The notes: generated from the letters alone by a model not told the origin. Numbered from the stretch's first letter, positions 24,219 to 33,640 are shown. The stretch is 64,000 bases of DNA from Mycolicibacterium moriokaense (GCF_003347205.1 NZ_QQBJ01000016.1:84252-148251); one strand, 5' to 3'. A program made the numbers and translations.

Positions 24219-25126
24219 CCGAGAAATCGGCCTATCGCGTCCAGTTGGGCGGCCTTGAACGAACGGGCCAGTTCGTTTCCGGGCGTGACGTCGAACCCGT
24301 GGAACGCGCCGGGAACAACCTCGAGGTGCGTCGGCACCCCCGCGGCCTCCAGGCGCGCCGCGAAGTCGACGTTCTCGTCGTGGAACATGTCTGCGGTGCC
24401 GACGCCGATCCAGGTGGGGGGCATATCCGCCAGGTCGCTCCGACGAGCAGGGGACGCATAATCGCCCACCGAGTCGGCGCCCGGTTCGCCGGCCAGATAG
24501 GAGCGCCAACCGAATCTGTTGTCGTGGGCCGTCCATCCCAGCGCGGAAGGCAATCGCCTGACCGCCGTCCGGTCATCCAGCATCGGATACTGCAGCACCT
24601 GGCCCGCGAGGTCGACCAACCCGTTGTCGATGCATCTCATCGACAACGCGGCGGCCAGGCCGCCGCCTGCGCTGACCCCGGCCACCACGATCCGCCGGGC
24701 GTCGATCTGCGGAGTTTCCGCGAGCCACGCCAACGCGGCATAGCAGTCGTCGAGTGCGGCGGGGTGGGGGCGTTCCGGCGCGAGGCGATAATCGACCGCC
24801 GCCACAACAACACCCAACCGGTCTGCCATTCGCCGGCACTTGCGATCCTCGATGCGCGCCGACCCCAGCACGTACCCGCCGCCGTGTATCCACAGCACCG
24901 CGGGCGCCGGGTACTGAGCGTCGCGAGGCCGGTGAACGCGTACACCCGCTGTCGGCGATACTGCGACCACCTCGACGCCGCGCACACCGAGAACCCGCTC
25001 GGCTGCGGCAACGGCCATACGCGACAGCCGAAGTCGCCGCGTCACCAGGCCCTTCCCCCTCGGCATCACCACGGCCGCGAGCCGAAGCGAGGAATGCACC
25101 CCTGCCCGGCCCACGCTGCGTTTCAC
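24215..25126 (-). CDS. Alpha/beta hydrolase, hormone-sensitive-lipase (Lip) family esterase
   Basis: 303-aa esterase/lipase. The HGGGYVLGSA oxyanion-hole motif, the nucleophile in GVSAGGGLA, an acidic residue near GTADMFHDEN and the catalytic His in PGAFHGFD are all present. It would hydrolyse an acyl ester. I chose GTG at 25126 because it overlaps the preceding gene's stop by 4 bp (GTGA); an ATG at 25066 is an alternative. It is the last gene of the mce transcription unit, so the imported compound may be an ester (inference). Confidence 0.9.
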   Translation of the reverse strand: MKRSVGRAGVHSSLRLAAVVMPRGKGLVTRRLRLSRMAVAAAERVLGVRGVEVVAVSPTAGVRVHRPRDAQYPAPAVLWIHGGGYVLGSARIEDRKCRRMADRLGVVVAAVDYRLAPERPHPAALDDCYAALAWLAETPQIDARRIVVAGVSAGGGLAAALSMRCIDNGLVDLAGQVLQYPMLDDRTAVRRLPSALGWTAHDNRFGWRSYLAGEPGADSVGDYASPARRSDLADMPPTWIGVGTADMFHDENVDFAARLEAAGVPTHLEVVPGAFHGFDVTPGNELARSFKAAQLDAIGRFLG

Positions 25127-25611
25127 CCGACCGGTGTCAGCGTGAACGGCATCTCGACGCTGAGCTGCTTGTTCCATCCGCAGGCGCCGCTGGGGCCCAG
25201 CGTGGTGTCCCAGCCCTTCAGCGCCGGAGAATCACGCTGCGCCTTCCAGAAGGTGAAGGTCTGCTGGCCCGTTGGTGCCGTGCCGTCAAGGCAGGGTTCC
25301 CAGTTGTCCACTGGCCGTGTCACTTTCCAGCGGCCGCTCATGTAGACGGCGTCCGCGCTCCAGCCCTGATCGCTTGTCACGCTGCCGGTGCAGTCCTGGA
25401 AAGTGCTGCATGTCGTCGAGACGGTCCACGTCTGGGTGACGCTCTTCTCGTCGTGATAGGAGTCGTTGGTCTTGGCCCACACGCCGTCGGAGAACGCCGT
25501 GTACGTACCGTTCAGCGCAACGCCGTCGCCGGGGTCCGCGCGTGCGTCCGGAGCACCGGCCATCACGGTCGCCGCGACGGCGGTACTCAACATCAAGCGC
25601 GCGAGCCTCAT
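25123..25611 (-). CDS. Secreted protein of unknown function, coupled to mceF
   Basis: 162 aa. A signal peptide covers about residues 1-25 (MRLARLMLSTAVAATVMAGA, cleavage near DARA-DP). The mature part has four to five cysteines (STTCSTFQDCTG, EPCLDG, GACGW), suggesting disulphides, and is rich in Thr/Trp. It resembles the small secreted proteins often encoded after mceF in mycobacteria, but I cannot name a family. The ATG overlaps the mceF stop by 4 bp and its own stop overlaps the esterase start, so it is translationally tied to both. Possible cell-wall accessory of the Mce complex. Confidence 0.88.
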   Translation of the reverse strand: MRLARLMLSTAVAATVMAGAPDARADPGDGVALNGTYTAFSDGVWAKTNDSYHDEKSVTQTWTVSTTCSTFQDCTGSVTSDQGWSADAVYMSGRWKVTRPVDNWEPCLDGTAPTGQQTFTFWKAQRDSPALKGWDTTLGPSGACGWNKQLSVEMPFTLTPVG

Positions 25612-27209
25612 GCGTCTGCCCTGTAGATCAGGTCCTGCCAGGTCTTGGCCGCGCTCACCATGTCCTCCTGACGGAACACCTGACCGTCCGGTGCGGCGTA
25701 CTGCCCGGTCCGCGGGTCGTAATGCGAAATCGCAACGGAAGGGCCGGATGCGGATGCGGTGCCGTCGAACGAACTCGGCGTGGCAGCGACGCCTCCCCCG
25801 GTATCCATCGGAGGGAAGTCCGCCGGTGTGGGCGGAAGCGGCGCGGGTGCGCCCGCGGGCGGGGGTGCGCCCGGCGGCGGCGCAGGCGGTTGGGCACCCG
25901 GCGGCATCGGCGTGCCCTCGACCGGGGCGTGCAGCCGCTCGTTCTCGTCGACGCGACTGTCCGGTGGGATTCCCTGCGCAATCAGGTTCGGATCGATCGG
26001 GTACGGGCCGAGAGCGTGCTGCCTGACGGCAAGTGGCACATACGGTTTGTCGCTGTAGCACTCCTGCACCGTCGGGGCGCGCTTGCCGGGCACACCCATG
26101 CACGGCGAGTTGCGGGCTCCACGCACGACGATCGGGGCGTCCTGTGGCAGCTTGCAATACAGGCCGTCGGGGGTGTCGATGGTGGTGGTGTCGGCGGGCG
26201 AACGCCACTGCGACGGCGGCAGGAAACCGACGGTGCACGGCGGCCCGTCGCCCAGCTGCACCCGGAAGTCGCCCAGAGGTATTCCGGTGGGGTTGTTCTC
26301 CGGCGCCGAGGACAGAACGTCACCGACGAACGGCGGCAACAGCACCAGCACCTGCTCGAGCGAGGGGTGATAGGTGACCCCGACCTTGCCGAACGTGGTG
26401 AGGTTCGCCAGCAGGATCGGCAGCGTCGGCTTGATCTGGTCGAGCAGTCGCGACACCTCGTTGGCGGCGGGCGGGCCTTCCTGCAGCAGATTGCGCACCT
26501 GAGGATCGTCGGCCACCACCTGACCCGTCACGCCCGCAATGCTTTTCGCCCAGGTCCGCAGCGAGTCCGCCGTCTGCGCCTGCCCGTCGAGCAACGGGCC
26601 GGAGTCCTCGGCCAGCGCCGACGTTCGGTCACCGACCTTGTTCAGGTCGCCGGAGATCTTCGCCGACGAGTCGAACAGCGAACCCAGGTCGAACCCCGCT
26701 CCGTTGAAGGCTTCGAACGACTCGTTCACCAGGCCGCTCAACTTCTCCTTGGGCACGCTGCTCAGCAGGGTGTTCAGCTGATCGAGCATCGGCCCGACCT
26801 GCTGCGGGATCTTGGTGTCGGACATGCGGATCACCGACCCGTCCGTCAGATACGGCGGCGAGTCCGTGCGCGGCATCAACTCGACGTACTGCTCTCCGAC
26901 CGCGGATACGCTGCGCACCTCGGCTTCGAGATCGGCGGGGATCTTGGGTGACGTGGCCAGCGACAGGGTGGCGGTGGCCTGCGTCCGCGACACGTCCATC
27001 GACGTCACCTTGCCCACCTGGACGCCGCGGTAGGTCACGTTGGAGAACCGGTACAGCCCGCCCGACGCGGGCAGTTCCAGGGTGACCATGATCCGCCGGA
27101 TGCCGAGCAGCGTCGGTGCCTGCATGTAGACGAACACCATCACGAGCACACCGACGATCGACGCAATCGTGAAGATGGCCAGCTGAATTCGGACGAACCG
27201 GGAAAGCAT
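25608..27209 (-). CDS. mceF: MceF, mammalian-cell-entry family substrate-binding protein
   Basis: 533 aa. One N-terminal membrane anchor (about residues 6-28, IQLAIFTIASIVGVLVMVFV), then the MlaD/MCE domain (about 38-115, with GVQVGKVTSMDV), a helical region (about 120-320) and a long Pro-rich C-terminal tail (PPAPPPGAPPPAG). MCE proteins form a hexameric tunnel carrying lipids across the periplasm to a YrbE permease. The ATG at 27209 overlaps the mceE stop by one base; a longer frame to 27233 is unlikely. Last of six mce genes. Confidence 0.93.
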   Translation of the reverse strand: MLSRFVRIQLAIFTIASIVGVLVMVFVYMQAPTLLGIRRIMVTLELPASGGLYRFSNVTYRGVQVGKVTSMDVSRTQATATLSLATSPKIPADLEAEVRSVSAVGEQYVELMPRTDSPPYLTDGSVIRMSDTKIPQQVGPMLDQLNTLLSSVPKEKLSGLVNESFEAFNGAGFDLGSLFDSSAKISGDLNKVGDRTSALAEDSGPLLDGQAQTADSLRTWAKSIAGVTGQVVADDPQVRNLLQEGPPAANEVSRLLDQIKPTLPILLANLTTFGKVGVTYHPSLEQVLVLLPPFVGDVLSSAPENNPTGIPLGDFRVQLGDGPPCTVGFLPPSQWRSPADTTTIDTPDGLYCKLPQDAPIVVRGARNSPCMGVPGKRAPTVQECYSDKPYVPLAVRQHALGPYPIDPNLIAQGIPPDSRVDENERLHAPVEGTPMPPGAQPPAPPPGAPPPAGAPAPLPPTPADFPPMDTGGGVAATPSSFDGTASASGPSVAISHYDPRTGQYAAPDGQVFRQEDMVSAAKTWQDLIYRADA

Positions 27210-28381
27210 CAGCCACCACCGCCCGGTTCCCACGGCGCGGGCGCGGTATTTGGGATCGGCCCGAAGGGACCTGCGGTGGGCGCTTGGAGCGGGAACCTGG
27301 TGTAGTAGGCGTCGTAGCCCGGATCACCCGGCGCAGGGATCATCGACGCGCGGTCCTGGCCCAAATGGGTGCCCAGTAGCAGCCCACGCTTGAGACGCGC
27401 GAGTGTGAGATCGACCGTGACGAACAGGTTCACGTAGTCGCCGCGCACGCCGCGGTCGATCAGGTTCTGCGTCAACGGGAACGTCGGCAGATACGCCAGG
27501 GCGGTGTCGATGTCCGGCCCCACGTCGGCGAGCGCCTTGAATGTCGGTTCCAGGTTCTGCAGGTTGGTGACGAGGTCGGCCTGGGTGTCGTTAACCAGCC
27601 TGCTCACGGTGTCGCTGAGCGTGCCGAGTTTCTCCAGCGCGGTGGTGAGCCTCGGCCGCTCCTTGATCAGCACATCCAACGCCGGCGGGATCCGCTGCAG
27701 CGCGCGGGTGAGAACTTCCTGCTGCCCCCCGAGGGTGGACGCGAACCGGTTCAACTCGTCGATGGTCGCGACGATGTTGTCCCGCTGCCGGTACAGCGTT
27801 CCGACAAACGTGTCGAGGCGAGCGATCAGGTCGCGCACCACGTCCTGGCGGCCGCTCAGCGCGGTGTTGAAGTTGTGGACGATGTCGCCGATCTGGCCGA
27901 GGCCGCCGCCGTTGACCACGGCCGCCAGCGACGACAGCGTCTGTTCGGTCGAGGGAAAGCTCGACGAGTTGTTGAGGCCGATCGTGGCGCCCGGGCTGAG
28001 CCTGCCGCTCGCCGCCTGCCCGGGTGGCGGATCGAGCGACACGTGCATCGAGCCCAGCAGGCTCGTCTGGCCGACCGTTGCCACGGCATTGGCCGGGACC
28101 ACCGCGTCGGGCTTGAGCGAGAGATCGAGGTCGATGTGCCAGCCGTGCAGTCTCATCTTGCCGACGCTGCCCACCACGACGTCGTCGATCAATACCGGCG
28201 AATTCGATTCCAGTGTGCCGATATTCGCGAGTTCGGCATGGTAGATCTCGGCATCGCCGCCGCGGCCCACGGCACCGGGCAGCGGCAGCGAGTTCACCCC
28301 CTGGAATGCGCAGCCAGTGATGGTCACCATGACACTGCATCCCACGGCGAGCAGACGGCGGGCGCGCGTCGTCCCGATCAC
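27209..28381 (-). CDS. mceE: MceE, MCE-family lipoprotein
   Basis: 390 aa. The signal peptide ends in a lipobox (VTITGC, Cys at about residue 24), as expected for MceE, the lipid-anchored subunit. The MCE domain covers about residues 45-120 (LIDDVVVGSVGKMRL), followed by a long helical region and a Pro/Gly-rich end. The start is GTG at 28381, overlapping the mceD stop by 4 bp. Predicted subunit of the six-protein tunnel complex. Confidence 0.93.
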   Translation of the reverse strand: MIGTTRARRLLAVGCSVMVTITGCAFQGVNSLPLPGAVGRGGDAEIYHAELANIGTLESNSPVLIDDVVVGSVGKMRLHGWHIDLDLSLKPDAVVPANAVATVGQTSLLGSMHVSLDPPPGQAASGRLSPGATIGLNNSSSFPSTEQTLSSLAAVVNGGGLGQIGDIVHNFNTALSGRQDVVRDLIARLDTFVGTLYRQRDNIVATIDELNRFASTLGGQQEVLTRALQRIPPALDVLIKERPRLTTALEKLGTLSDTVSRLVNDTQADLVTNLQNLEPTFKALADVGPDIDTALAYLPTFPLTQNLIDRGVRGDYVNLFVTVDLTLARLKRGLLLGTHLGQDRASMIPAPGDPGYDAYYTRFPLQAPTAGPFGPIPNTAPAPWEPGGGG

Positions 28382-29778
28382 GGCGGTGTCCCGTCCGGTG
28401 GCGCAGGCGGCGCAGGCGCATCGGCAGGCACCGGCGCCTCGGCCGGAAGCAGCATCTGCGGCAACGTCGGCGGCGGCGGCGCGGGATCGGGAGCCATCGG
28501 CAGCGACGGCCCTGGCGGCGGCCCGTAGCCGGGCGGCGGCGGGATGTCACCCGCCCCGGTGTACGCGGAAACCGCGGGCGGGTCGGTCGGCGGCGGCGGC
28601 GGCTGGCCCTCGTTCTCCGGGCGCAGCCTGTCCTCGCTGTAGCGCAGCATGTAGTCCGGCGGGTTGGCCGACAGGAACGGGTTGAACGGCACCGGGATGT
28701 TGTTGATGTCGATCGAGTTCAGCGCGGGGCCGACGTATTGCGAGCACAGCTTGCCGGTCTCCGGGGAGGTGACGTTTTCCAGCGCCCCGATCATGGTGCA
28801 GATCGCCCACGTCGGATTCGACAGGTTGTTCAACACGAACACGCCACTTGCCGCGCCGGTGCGCGGGTCGAACATGTTGACGGCGTTGGCGATCGAGTGA
28901 GGCGCGATGTGCAGAACGTTCTCGAGGTCCAACCGGTGATCGGCCAGGGTCTGGGTGACGTCGGCGAGCAACCGGATCTGCTCCGAGGTCTTGTCGCGTG
29001 TGCCGGCGATGAACCGTTGCGTCTCGCCGACGACCTCCGACAGGTTCTTCAAGGCGCCGTCGAGGTCGGACCTGCTGTTGTTGACGACGCTGGTCAACGT
29101 CGCGAAGTTGTTCTGGAACTGCACGATCTGGTCGTTGCTGTCGCGCAGGGCGGTGACGAACGTCTGCAGGTTCGCGATCGTGTCGGCGATGTTTCCGCTG
29201 CCGTCGGCCAGGATTCTGCCGACACCGGACAGTTGGGCCAGCGTCTGACGCAGCTTGGCGCCGTTGCCGTTCAGCGCGTTGGAGGCGCTGTCGATGAAGT
29301 GTCCGACCGAACCCGTCGACATACCCTTGTCCGGGCCGAGTTCGGAGGCCAGCCGCATCAGCTGTTCTTTGACCTCGTCCCACTCGACGGGGATTGCGGT
29401 GCGCTCCAACGGGATCACCGCGCCGTCGGCCATCTTCGGGCCCGATTCGTAGGCGGGCGCGAGTTGAACGTAGCGCGCCGAGATCAGGTTCTGGGCGACG
29501 ATGACGGCCTTGGCGTCGGCGGGGACGGAGAACTTCCGGTTCACCGACAGCGTCATCTTGGCCTGGGTGCCCACCGGCTCGATCGAGTCGATGGTGCCGA
29601 CCTTGACGCCCGCGATACGGACCTCGTCGCCGGGGTAGATGGCGACCGTCTTGGTGAAGTAGGCGGTGATGGTGTTGGGCCGCAGGAAGGTCTGCTGGAT
29701 CACCACGGCGATGCCGCCGACGAGCGCCACCGCGAGCAGCCCTGCGAGTACCGCTCTGAGGAATCGATTGCGAGTCAT
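28378..29778 (-). CDS. mceD: MceD, MCE-family protein
   Basis: 466 aa. N-terminal anchor at about residues 7-28 (AVLAGLLAVALVGGIAVVI), MCE domain about 36-115 (VRIAGVKVGTIDSIEP), helical barrel region, and a Pro-rich tail of about 80 residues. The ATG at 29778 overlaps the mceC stop by 4 bp. The same frame stays open far upstream through mceC, but that part is a shadow without domain content. The Pro-rich tail is typical of MceD/MceF proteins and may span peptidoglycan. Confidence 0.93.
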   Translation of the reverse strand: MTRNRFLRAVLAGLLAVALVGGIAVVIQQTFLRPNTITAYFTKTVAIYPGDEVRIAGVKVGTIDSIEPVGTQAKMTLSVNRKFSVPADAKAVIVAQNLISARYVQLAPAYESGPKMADGAVIPLERTAIPVEWDEVKEQLMRLASELGPDKGMSTGSVGHFIDSASNALNGNGAKLRQTLAQLSGVGRILADGSGNIADTIANLQTFVTALRDSNDQIVQFQNNFATLTSVVNNSRSDLDGALKNLSEVVGETQRFIAGTRDKTSEQIRLLADVTQTLADHRLDLENVLHIAPHSIANAVNMFDPRTGAASGVFVLNNLSNPTWAICTMIGALENVTSPETGKLCSQYVGPALNSIDINNIPVPFNPFLSANPPDYMLRYSEDRLRPENEGQPPPPPTDPPAVSAYTGAGDIPPPPGYGPPPGPSLPMAPDPAPPPPTLPQMLLPAEAPVPADAPAPPAPPDGTPP

Positions 29779-30878
29779 GGCGGCGGCGGCCCCCATTTCT
29801 CGTTCTCCGGCGGAATGCCGTTGTACGGGAACGGGAGTTCGGCGCGGGGTCCGGCGTTGTCGGGCGGCTGCCCTGCGTCGGTACCGCGCCGGAAGCCGAA
29901 CGCGTAGTCGAAGAACGGCTGGAAGATCTCGCCGAAGAAGATGTTCGGAATGTATGCCTGGTAGTACGGGCCGTTGCCGATGGTCTCGCCGAGCGTGGTC
30001 TGGAACTTCGCCAGCCCCGGAAGCGCCTTGGCGATGTTGTCGCGGTTCTTCTCCAGCACCGCGGTCACCGAGTTGAGCTTGTCCAGCGTCGGGGCCAGCT
30101 TCTCTTCGTTGTCGTGGATCAGGCCCGACAGTTGCTTGGCCAGTTCCGACGTGTGGGCCAGCAACTCGACGATCGCGTAGCGCCGCTCGTTGAGCACGGC
30201 CACCAGGTCGTTGGCGTTGAGGATCAACGTGTTCACCTGGGCGCTGCGGTCGGACAGGATCTTGGTGACATCGGCGCCATCGGTGAGCAGCTTGCCGAGG
30301 GTGTCGTCGCGGTCGTTGATCGCCTGCGACAGCCTGCTGATGCCGTCGAAGGCCGGGCCGAGTTGCGGCGCAACCTGATCCAGCGTGTCGGACAGCGTGT
30401 TCAAGGACTGGTTGAGCGACGCGGTGTCCGTTCCCGCCGTGTTGGTCGTCAACTCGCTGACCGCCTCGGTCAGGGAGTACGGCGACGCGGTGCGCGACAC
30501 AGGGATGACGTCCATCGGATGCATGGTGTCGGCACCGGCCGATTCCAGGGTCAGCACGCGTTCGCCGAGCAGCGTGCCCGTTCGCACGTGCGCGGTGGTG
30601 TCCGAGCCGAGTTCGACGCCGCCGTCGATGGCGAATGTCACCAGGGCGTTGGGGCCTTTGAGCCCGACGTCGGAGACGCTGCCGACCTTGATGCCCGCGA
30701 TGGTGACATCGTTGCCGGCGGTCAGGCCTCCCGCGTCGGAGAACTGGGCCTGATACCTGATGGCGGTCGCCAGCGATGTCAACGACTCTGGCGACAACCC
30801 GACCAGGACGATGAGGACGGCCAGGACCACTCCCATGAATCCCGTTCGGATGAGTCTGTTTCCGCGATACTTCAACAT
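29775..30878 (-). CDS. mceC: MceC, MCE-family protein
   Basis: 367 aa. Anchor helix at about residues 9-27 (GFMGVVLAVLIVLVGLS), MCE domain about 36-115 (VTIAGIKVGSVSDVGL), helical region and a short Pro-rich end (KWGPPPP). The ATG at 30878 overlaps the mceB stop by one base (TGATG); the frame is open to 30959 but that extension would overlap mceB coding sequence. It carries the usual MceC feature FFDYAFGFRRG near the C-terminus. Confidence 0.93.
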   Translation of the reverse strand: MLKYRGNRLIRTGFMGVVLAVLIVLVGLSPESLTSLATAIRYQAQFSDAGGLTAGNDVTIAGIKVGSVSDVGLKGPNALVTFAIDGGVELGSDTTAHVRTGTLLGERVLTLESAGADTMHPMDVIPVSRTASPYSLTEAVSELTTNTAGTDTASLNQSLNTLSDTLDQVAPQLGPAFDGISRLSQAINDRDDTLGKLLTDGADVTKILSDRSAQVNTLILNANDLVAVLNERRYAIVELLAHTSELAKQLSGLIHDNEEKLAPTLDKLNSVTAVLEKNRDNIAKALPGLAKFQTTLGETIGNGPYYQAYIPNIFFGEIFQPFFDYAFGFRRGTDAGQPPDNAGPRAELPFPYNGIPPENEKWGPPPP

Positions 30879-31903
30879 CAGGGCTCGGCACACCTCCCCC
30901 CGTCTTGGTTGATCCAGGGGAACTCGGCGGTGCGGCCCTGCAGGTCGGTCACCCGCCACTTGAGCTGGCAGATGTAGTAGTTGAAGAAGCTGCCGTAGGA
31001 GCCGGTGCGGACCAGCTTGCGGTAGTTCTCGGGCGCCTTCTGCAAGCCGGTGTCGAGTCGGTCCTTCTGGCCGTCCATGTTGGTGGCCAACCGGTTCAGC
31101 TGATCGACAGTGCCCTTGAGGGGAGGGCGCACGTCGGTGAGCAGATCGGCGACGGATGCGCTGCCGTTGTCGAGGGATTCGATGGCGGTGGCGATCGGAT
31201 CCTTCTCTGCGGCAAGCTGTGTCACCAATGTCTCCAGCTTTTCGATTGTGCCGGAGAACTTCTCGCCCTCCTTGCTGAGAGTGGAGAGCAGCGTGTGCAG
31301 GTTGTCGATCAGCGCCTGAATCGTCTGGTTGTGGTCGGCCAGCGCCGTCGTGAACCCCGAGGTGTTGGACAGCAGCGACTGCAGGGTGCCGCCCTGCCCC
31401 TGGAAGATCTGAATCAGCGAGGCCGACAGGGCGTTGACGTCCTGCGGATTCAAGCCGCGGATCACCGGCTTCAACCCGCCCAGCAGCAGGTCGAGGTCGA
31501 GTGCGCCGGACGTCCGCTCCGCGGGGATCGTCGACCCCGGCGGCAACCGCTTGTCACCGGGGCCGTCGACCAGTTCCAGATACCGGTCGCCGACGAGGTT
31601 GAGGTAACGCACCGCCACGCGGGTTCCGTTGGTCATCTGCACTGCCGGATCGGCGTCGAACGTCACCAGCGCCGTCTTGTCCTTCTGAAGCTTGACACCG
31701 TTGACGGTGCCGACGCGCATCCCGCCGACGCGTACCGACTGCCCGACCTTGAGTCGCGATGCGTCGGTGAACACGGCCTTGTAATCCTTGGTCGAGCCGG
31801 TCTGGTACTGGCCGAAGATGAAGAACAGGCAGGCGGTCAGCACCGCCATGACGACGCCGAAGACGCCGAACTTGATCAGCGTCGGACGCGTTGACCGCTT
31901 CAT
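30878..31903 (-). CDS. mceB: MceB, MCE-family protein
   Basis: 341 aa, the shortest of the six, as usual for MceB. Anchor helix about residues 10-30 (GVFGVVMAVLTACLFFIFG), MCE domain about 40-115 (VRVGGMRVGTVNGVKL, VRYLNLVGDRYLELV), helical region, and the C-terminal block FFNYYICQLKW conserved among MceB proteins. The ATG at 31903 overlaps the mceA stop by 4 bp. Confidence 0.93.
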   Translation of the reverse strand: MKRSTRPTLIKFGVFGVVMAVLTACLFFIFGQYQTGSTKDYKAVFTDASRLKVGQSVRVGGMRVGTVNGVKLQKDKTALVTFDADPAVQMTNGTRVAVRYLNLVGDRYLELVDGPGDKRLPPGSTIPAERTSGALDLDLLLGGLKPVIRGLNPQDVNALSASLIQIFQGQGGTLQSLLSNTSGFTTALADHNQTIQALIDNLHTLLSTLSKEGEKFSGTIEKLETLVTQLAAEKDPIATAIESLDNGSASVADLLTDVRPPLKGTVDQLNRLATNMDGQKDRLDTGLQKAPENYRKLVRTGSYGSFFNYYICQLKWRVTDLQGRTAEFPWINQDGGRCAEP

Positions 31904-33087
31904 CCCGGCTGCCCGATCTGGTACGTGTTCCGCGGCGGCCCGTCGATGTGGCCGAACATGAAGTTCTTGATCGCTTCGGCGTTCAGCACGATGCCGGGAT
32001 AGGTGCGGCGCCACGGGTTGGTTCCGGTGTCCGCGACGACGTAGGGCGGCACGCTCTCGAACGGCAGGTCGGGCAGACCGGTGCACTGGGGTCCGCCCGT
32101 CGCGCCCGCCTTGGGCAGGTCCATCGGGTACCGGTAGCGCTCCTGGCCCCACAGGAAGCCGGCCAGCACCACGACGCCCGGCTTCTTCAGCGGCGGCCTG
32201 CTGGCCGCATCCGCCATCCCGGACAGGGCGCACCACAGCGCCGGGTTGTACTTGTTCAGCAGATCGGTGGTCGGCACCAGAAGATGTAGTACATCGGTGA
32301 GGGGTTGCCGGTTCGTGCCGATCACGTCGTTGCCGATGTCTGCGAGGCCGGTGACGCTGACGAGCGCGGCGTCGAGGTTCTGCTGCTGGTCGACGATCGT
32401 GTCGCTGATCCGCGTCGCGTTGTCGGCGACGGTGACGAAGTCCGGCGCGGCGTCGCTGTAGGCCGCCAGGACCTGCGGTGCGGTTTCCAGATCGTGGTTC
32501 AGCGCGGGCAGGCTCGGTTCGATCTTGGCCAGGTATGCGTCCAGGTCCGTCAGCATCTGGCCGATCTTCTCGCCGCGGCCGTTCACCGCCGACGCGATGG
32601 CGCCGAGGGTTTCGTTGAGCTTCGGGGGATCGATCTTCGACAGCACCGACGTGAGGTTTTCGAACACGGTGTTGATCTCGACCATCACGTGCTGGGCGGC
32701 GAGCACCTGGCCCGCGCGCAGCGATTCCGGTGACGGGTCCGGCGGGAAGACGAACTGCACGTACTTGGCGCCGAACACCGTCGTCGAGGCGATGTCGACG
32801 AGCACATTGGCCGGTATCGCACTCAGCCGCTTCGGATCTATCGCCAGATGAATGGCGGCTCCACCGTTGGGCAGTTGCTCTATCGAGTCGACCTTGCCCA
32901 CCTGCACTCCGCGGATCTGCACCTTGGCGTCGGGGTTCATCACCAGGCCGGCGCGCTGGGCCATCACGGTCACGGGCACGCTCTCGGTGAACCCGCCGCG
33001 GAAAAGGGTCGCGGCAAGCGCGATCACCGCGAGGATCGCGACGACGGTGGCGACGCCCGTCAAGGCGCGCAGTGCACGTCCTGTCAC
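31900..33087 (-). CDS. mceA: MceA, MCE-family protein, first gene of the operon
   Basis: 395 aa. Anchor helix about residues 12-31 (ATVVAILAVIALAATLF), MCE domain about 38-120 (VQIRGVQVGKVDSIEQ, VFGAKYVQFV), helical region, then a C-terminal part with WCALSGMAD. The start is GTG at 33087. In other mycobacterial mce operons two yrbE permease genes precede mceA. Here 664 bp of non-coding sequence and then a P450 precede it instead. The operator-like site at 33191 lies 104 bp upstream. Confidence 0.93.
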   Translation of the reverse strand: MTGRALRALTGVATVVAILAVIALAATLFRGGFTESVPVTVMAQRAGLVMNPDAKVQIRGVQVGKVDSIEQLPNGGAAIHLAIDPKRLSAIPANVLVDIASTTVFGAKYVQFVFPPDPSPESLRAGQVLAAQHVMVEINTVFENLTSVLSKIDPPKLNETLGAIASAVNGRGEKIGQMLTDLDAYLAKIEPSLPALNHDLETAPQVLAAYSDAAPDFVTVADNATRISDTIVDQQQNLDAALVSVTGLADIGNDVIGTNRQPLTDVLHLLVPTTDLLNKYNPALWCALSGMADAASRPPLKKPGVVVLAGFLWGQERYRYPMDLPKAGATGGPQCTGLPDLPFESVPPYVVADTGTNPWRRTYPGIVLNAEAIKNFMFGHIDGPPRNTYQIGQPG

Positions 33088-33190
33088 CCCGTCGCCGATC
33101 GCGTCACGCGACTCCGCAATGGATGCGATTCACAGTGCCCCCAGAGACCTGATGCCGTTACCCCCGGCTCGGGCCAGGACTCTACCGGCG

Positions 33191-33206
33191 GACCAAGTAT
33201 TTGGTC
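33191..33206. promoter_or_regulatory. Operator of the GACCAA-TATTTGGTC type, copy 4 (mce promoter)
   Basis: GACCAAGTATTTGGTC is a palindrome except for one mismatched pair, 104 bp upstream of mceA. One half matches the 15096, 16040 and 17770 sites. It links the mce operon to the same regulator. Confidence 0.65.
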
Positions 33207-33640
33207 AACGTCGCAGGAAGCGGAATGCTCATCAGCAACGCGCCGGCACCGATGTCTGCGCCTCGGGTGTGGCTCCATCGATCCCCCTGAAGTGACCGGC
33301 ATGCGCCTGGGGCGAGGCTTATTATCTAAAAATAACAATAATTGGTCAATACCGAAGCCGCGTTCGCTGGGAACGCATACCTCGGTATCGGTCGGTGATC
33401 GAGCCGCCATCGCGCCTCCCCTGCGGCAGCCGTGTAGTGGCACGGTAGGAGATGGCCTCGACCCATGCATCGGTATTCGCAGATTGACTCACCGTGCACC
33501 GCCCGATTCGAATGCTGGATTGTATCCGGAGTGCCGAAAACCGCTGCGGCCTAGCGCCTTCAACAATATTGACGCACCCGTCGATCCGGTGTTTGCATCC
33601 ATATCGGGCACCCCGAAGATTCGCGACGTTTTCCTCGGTG

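Noticed and set aside
29779-30891. Upstream extension of the mceD frame through mceC
   Set aside because: Arg/Gly/His-rich translation without domain; mceC is clearly coded here in another frame.
33084-33470. Possible YrbE remnant on the minus strand upstream of mceA
   Set aside because: Translation is Arg/Pro-rich with no membrane helices; no YrbE motif.
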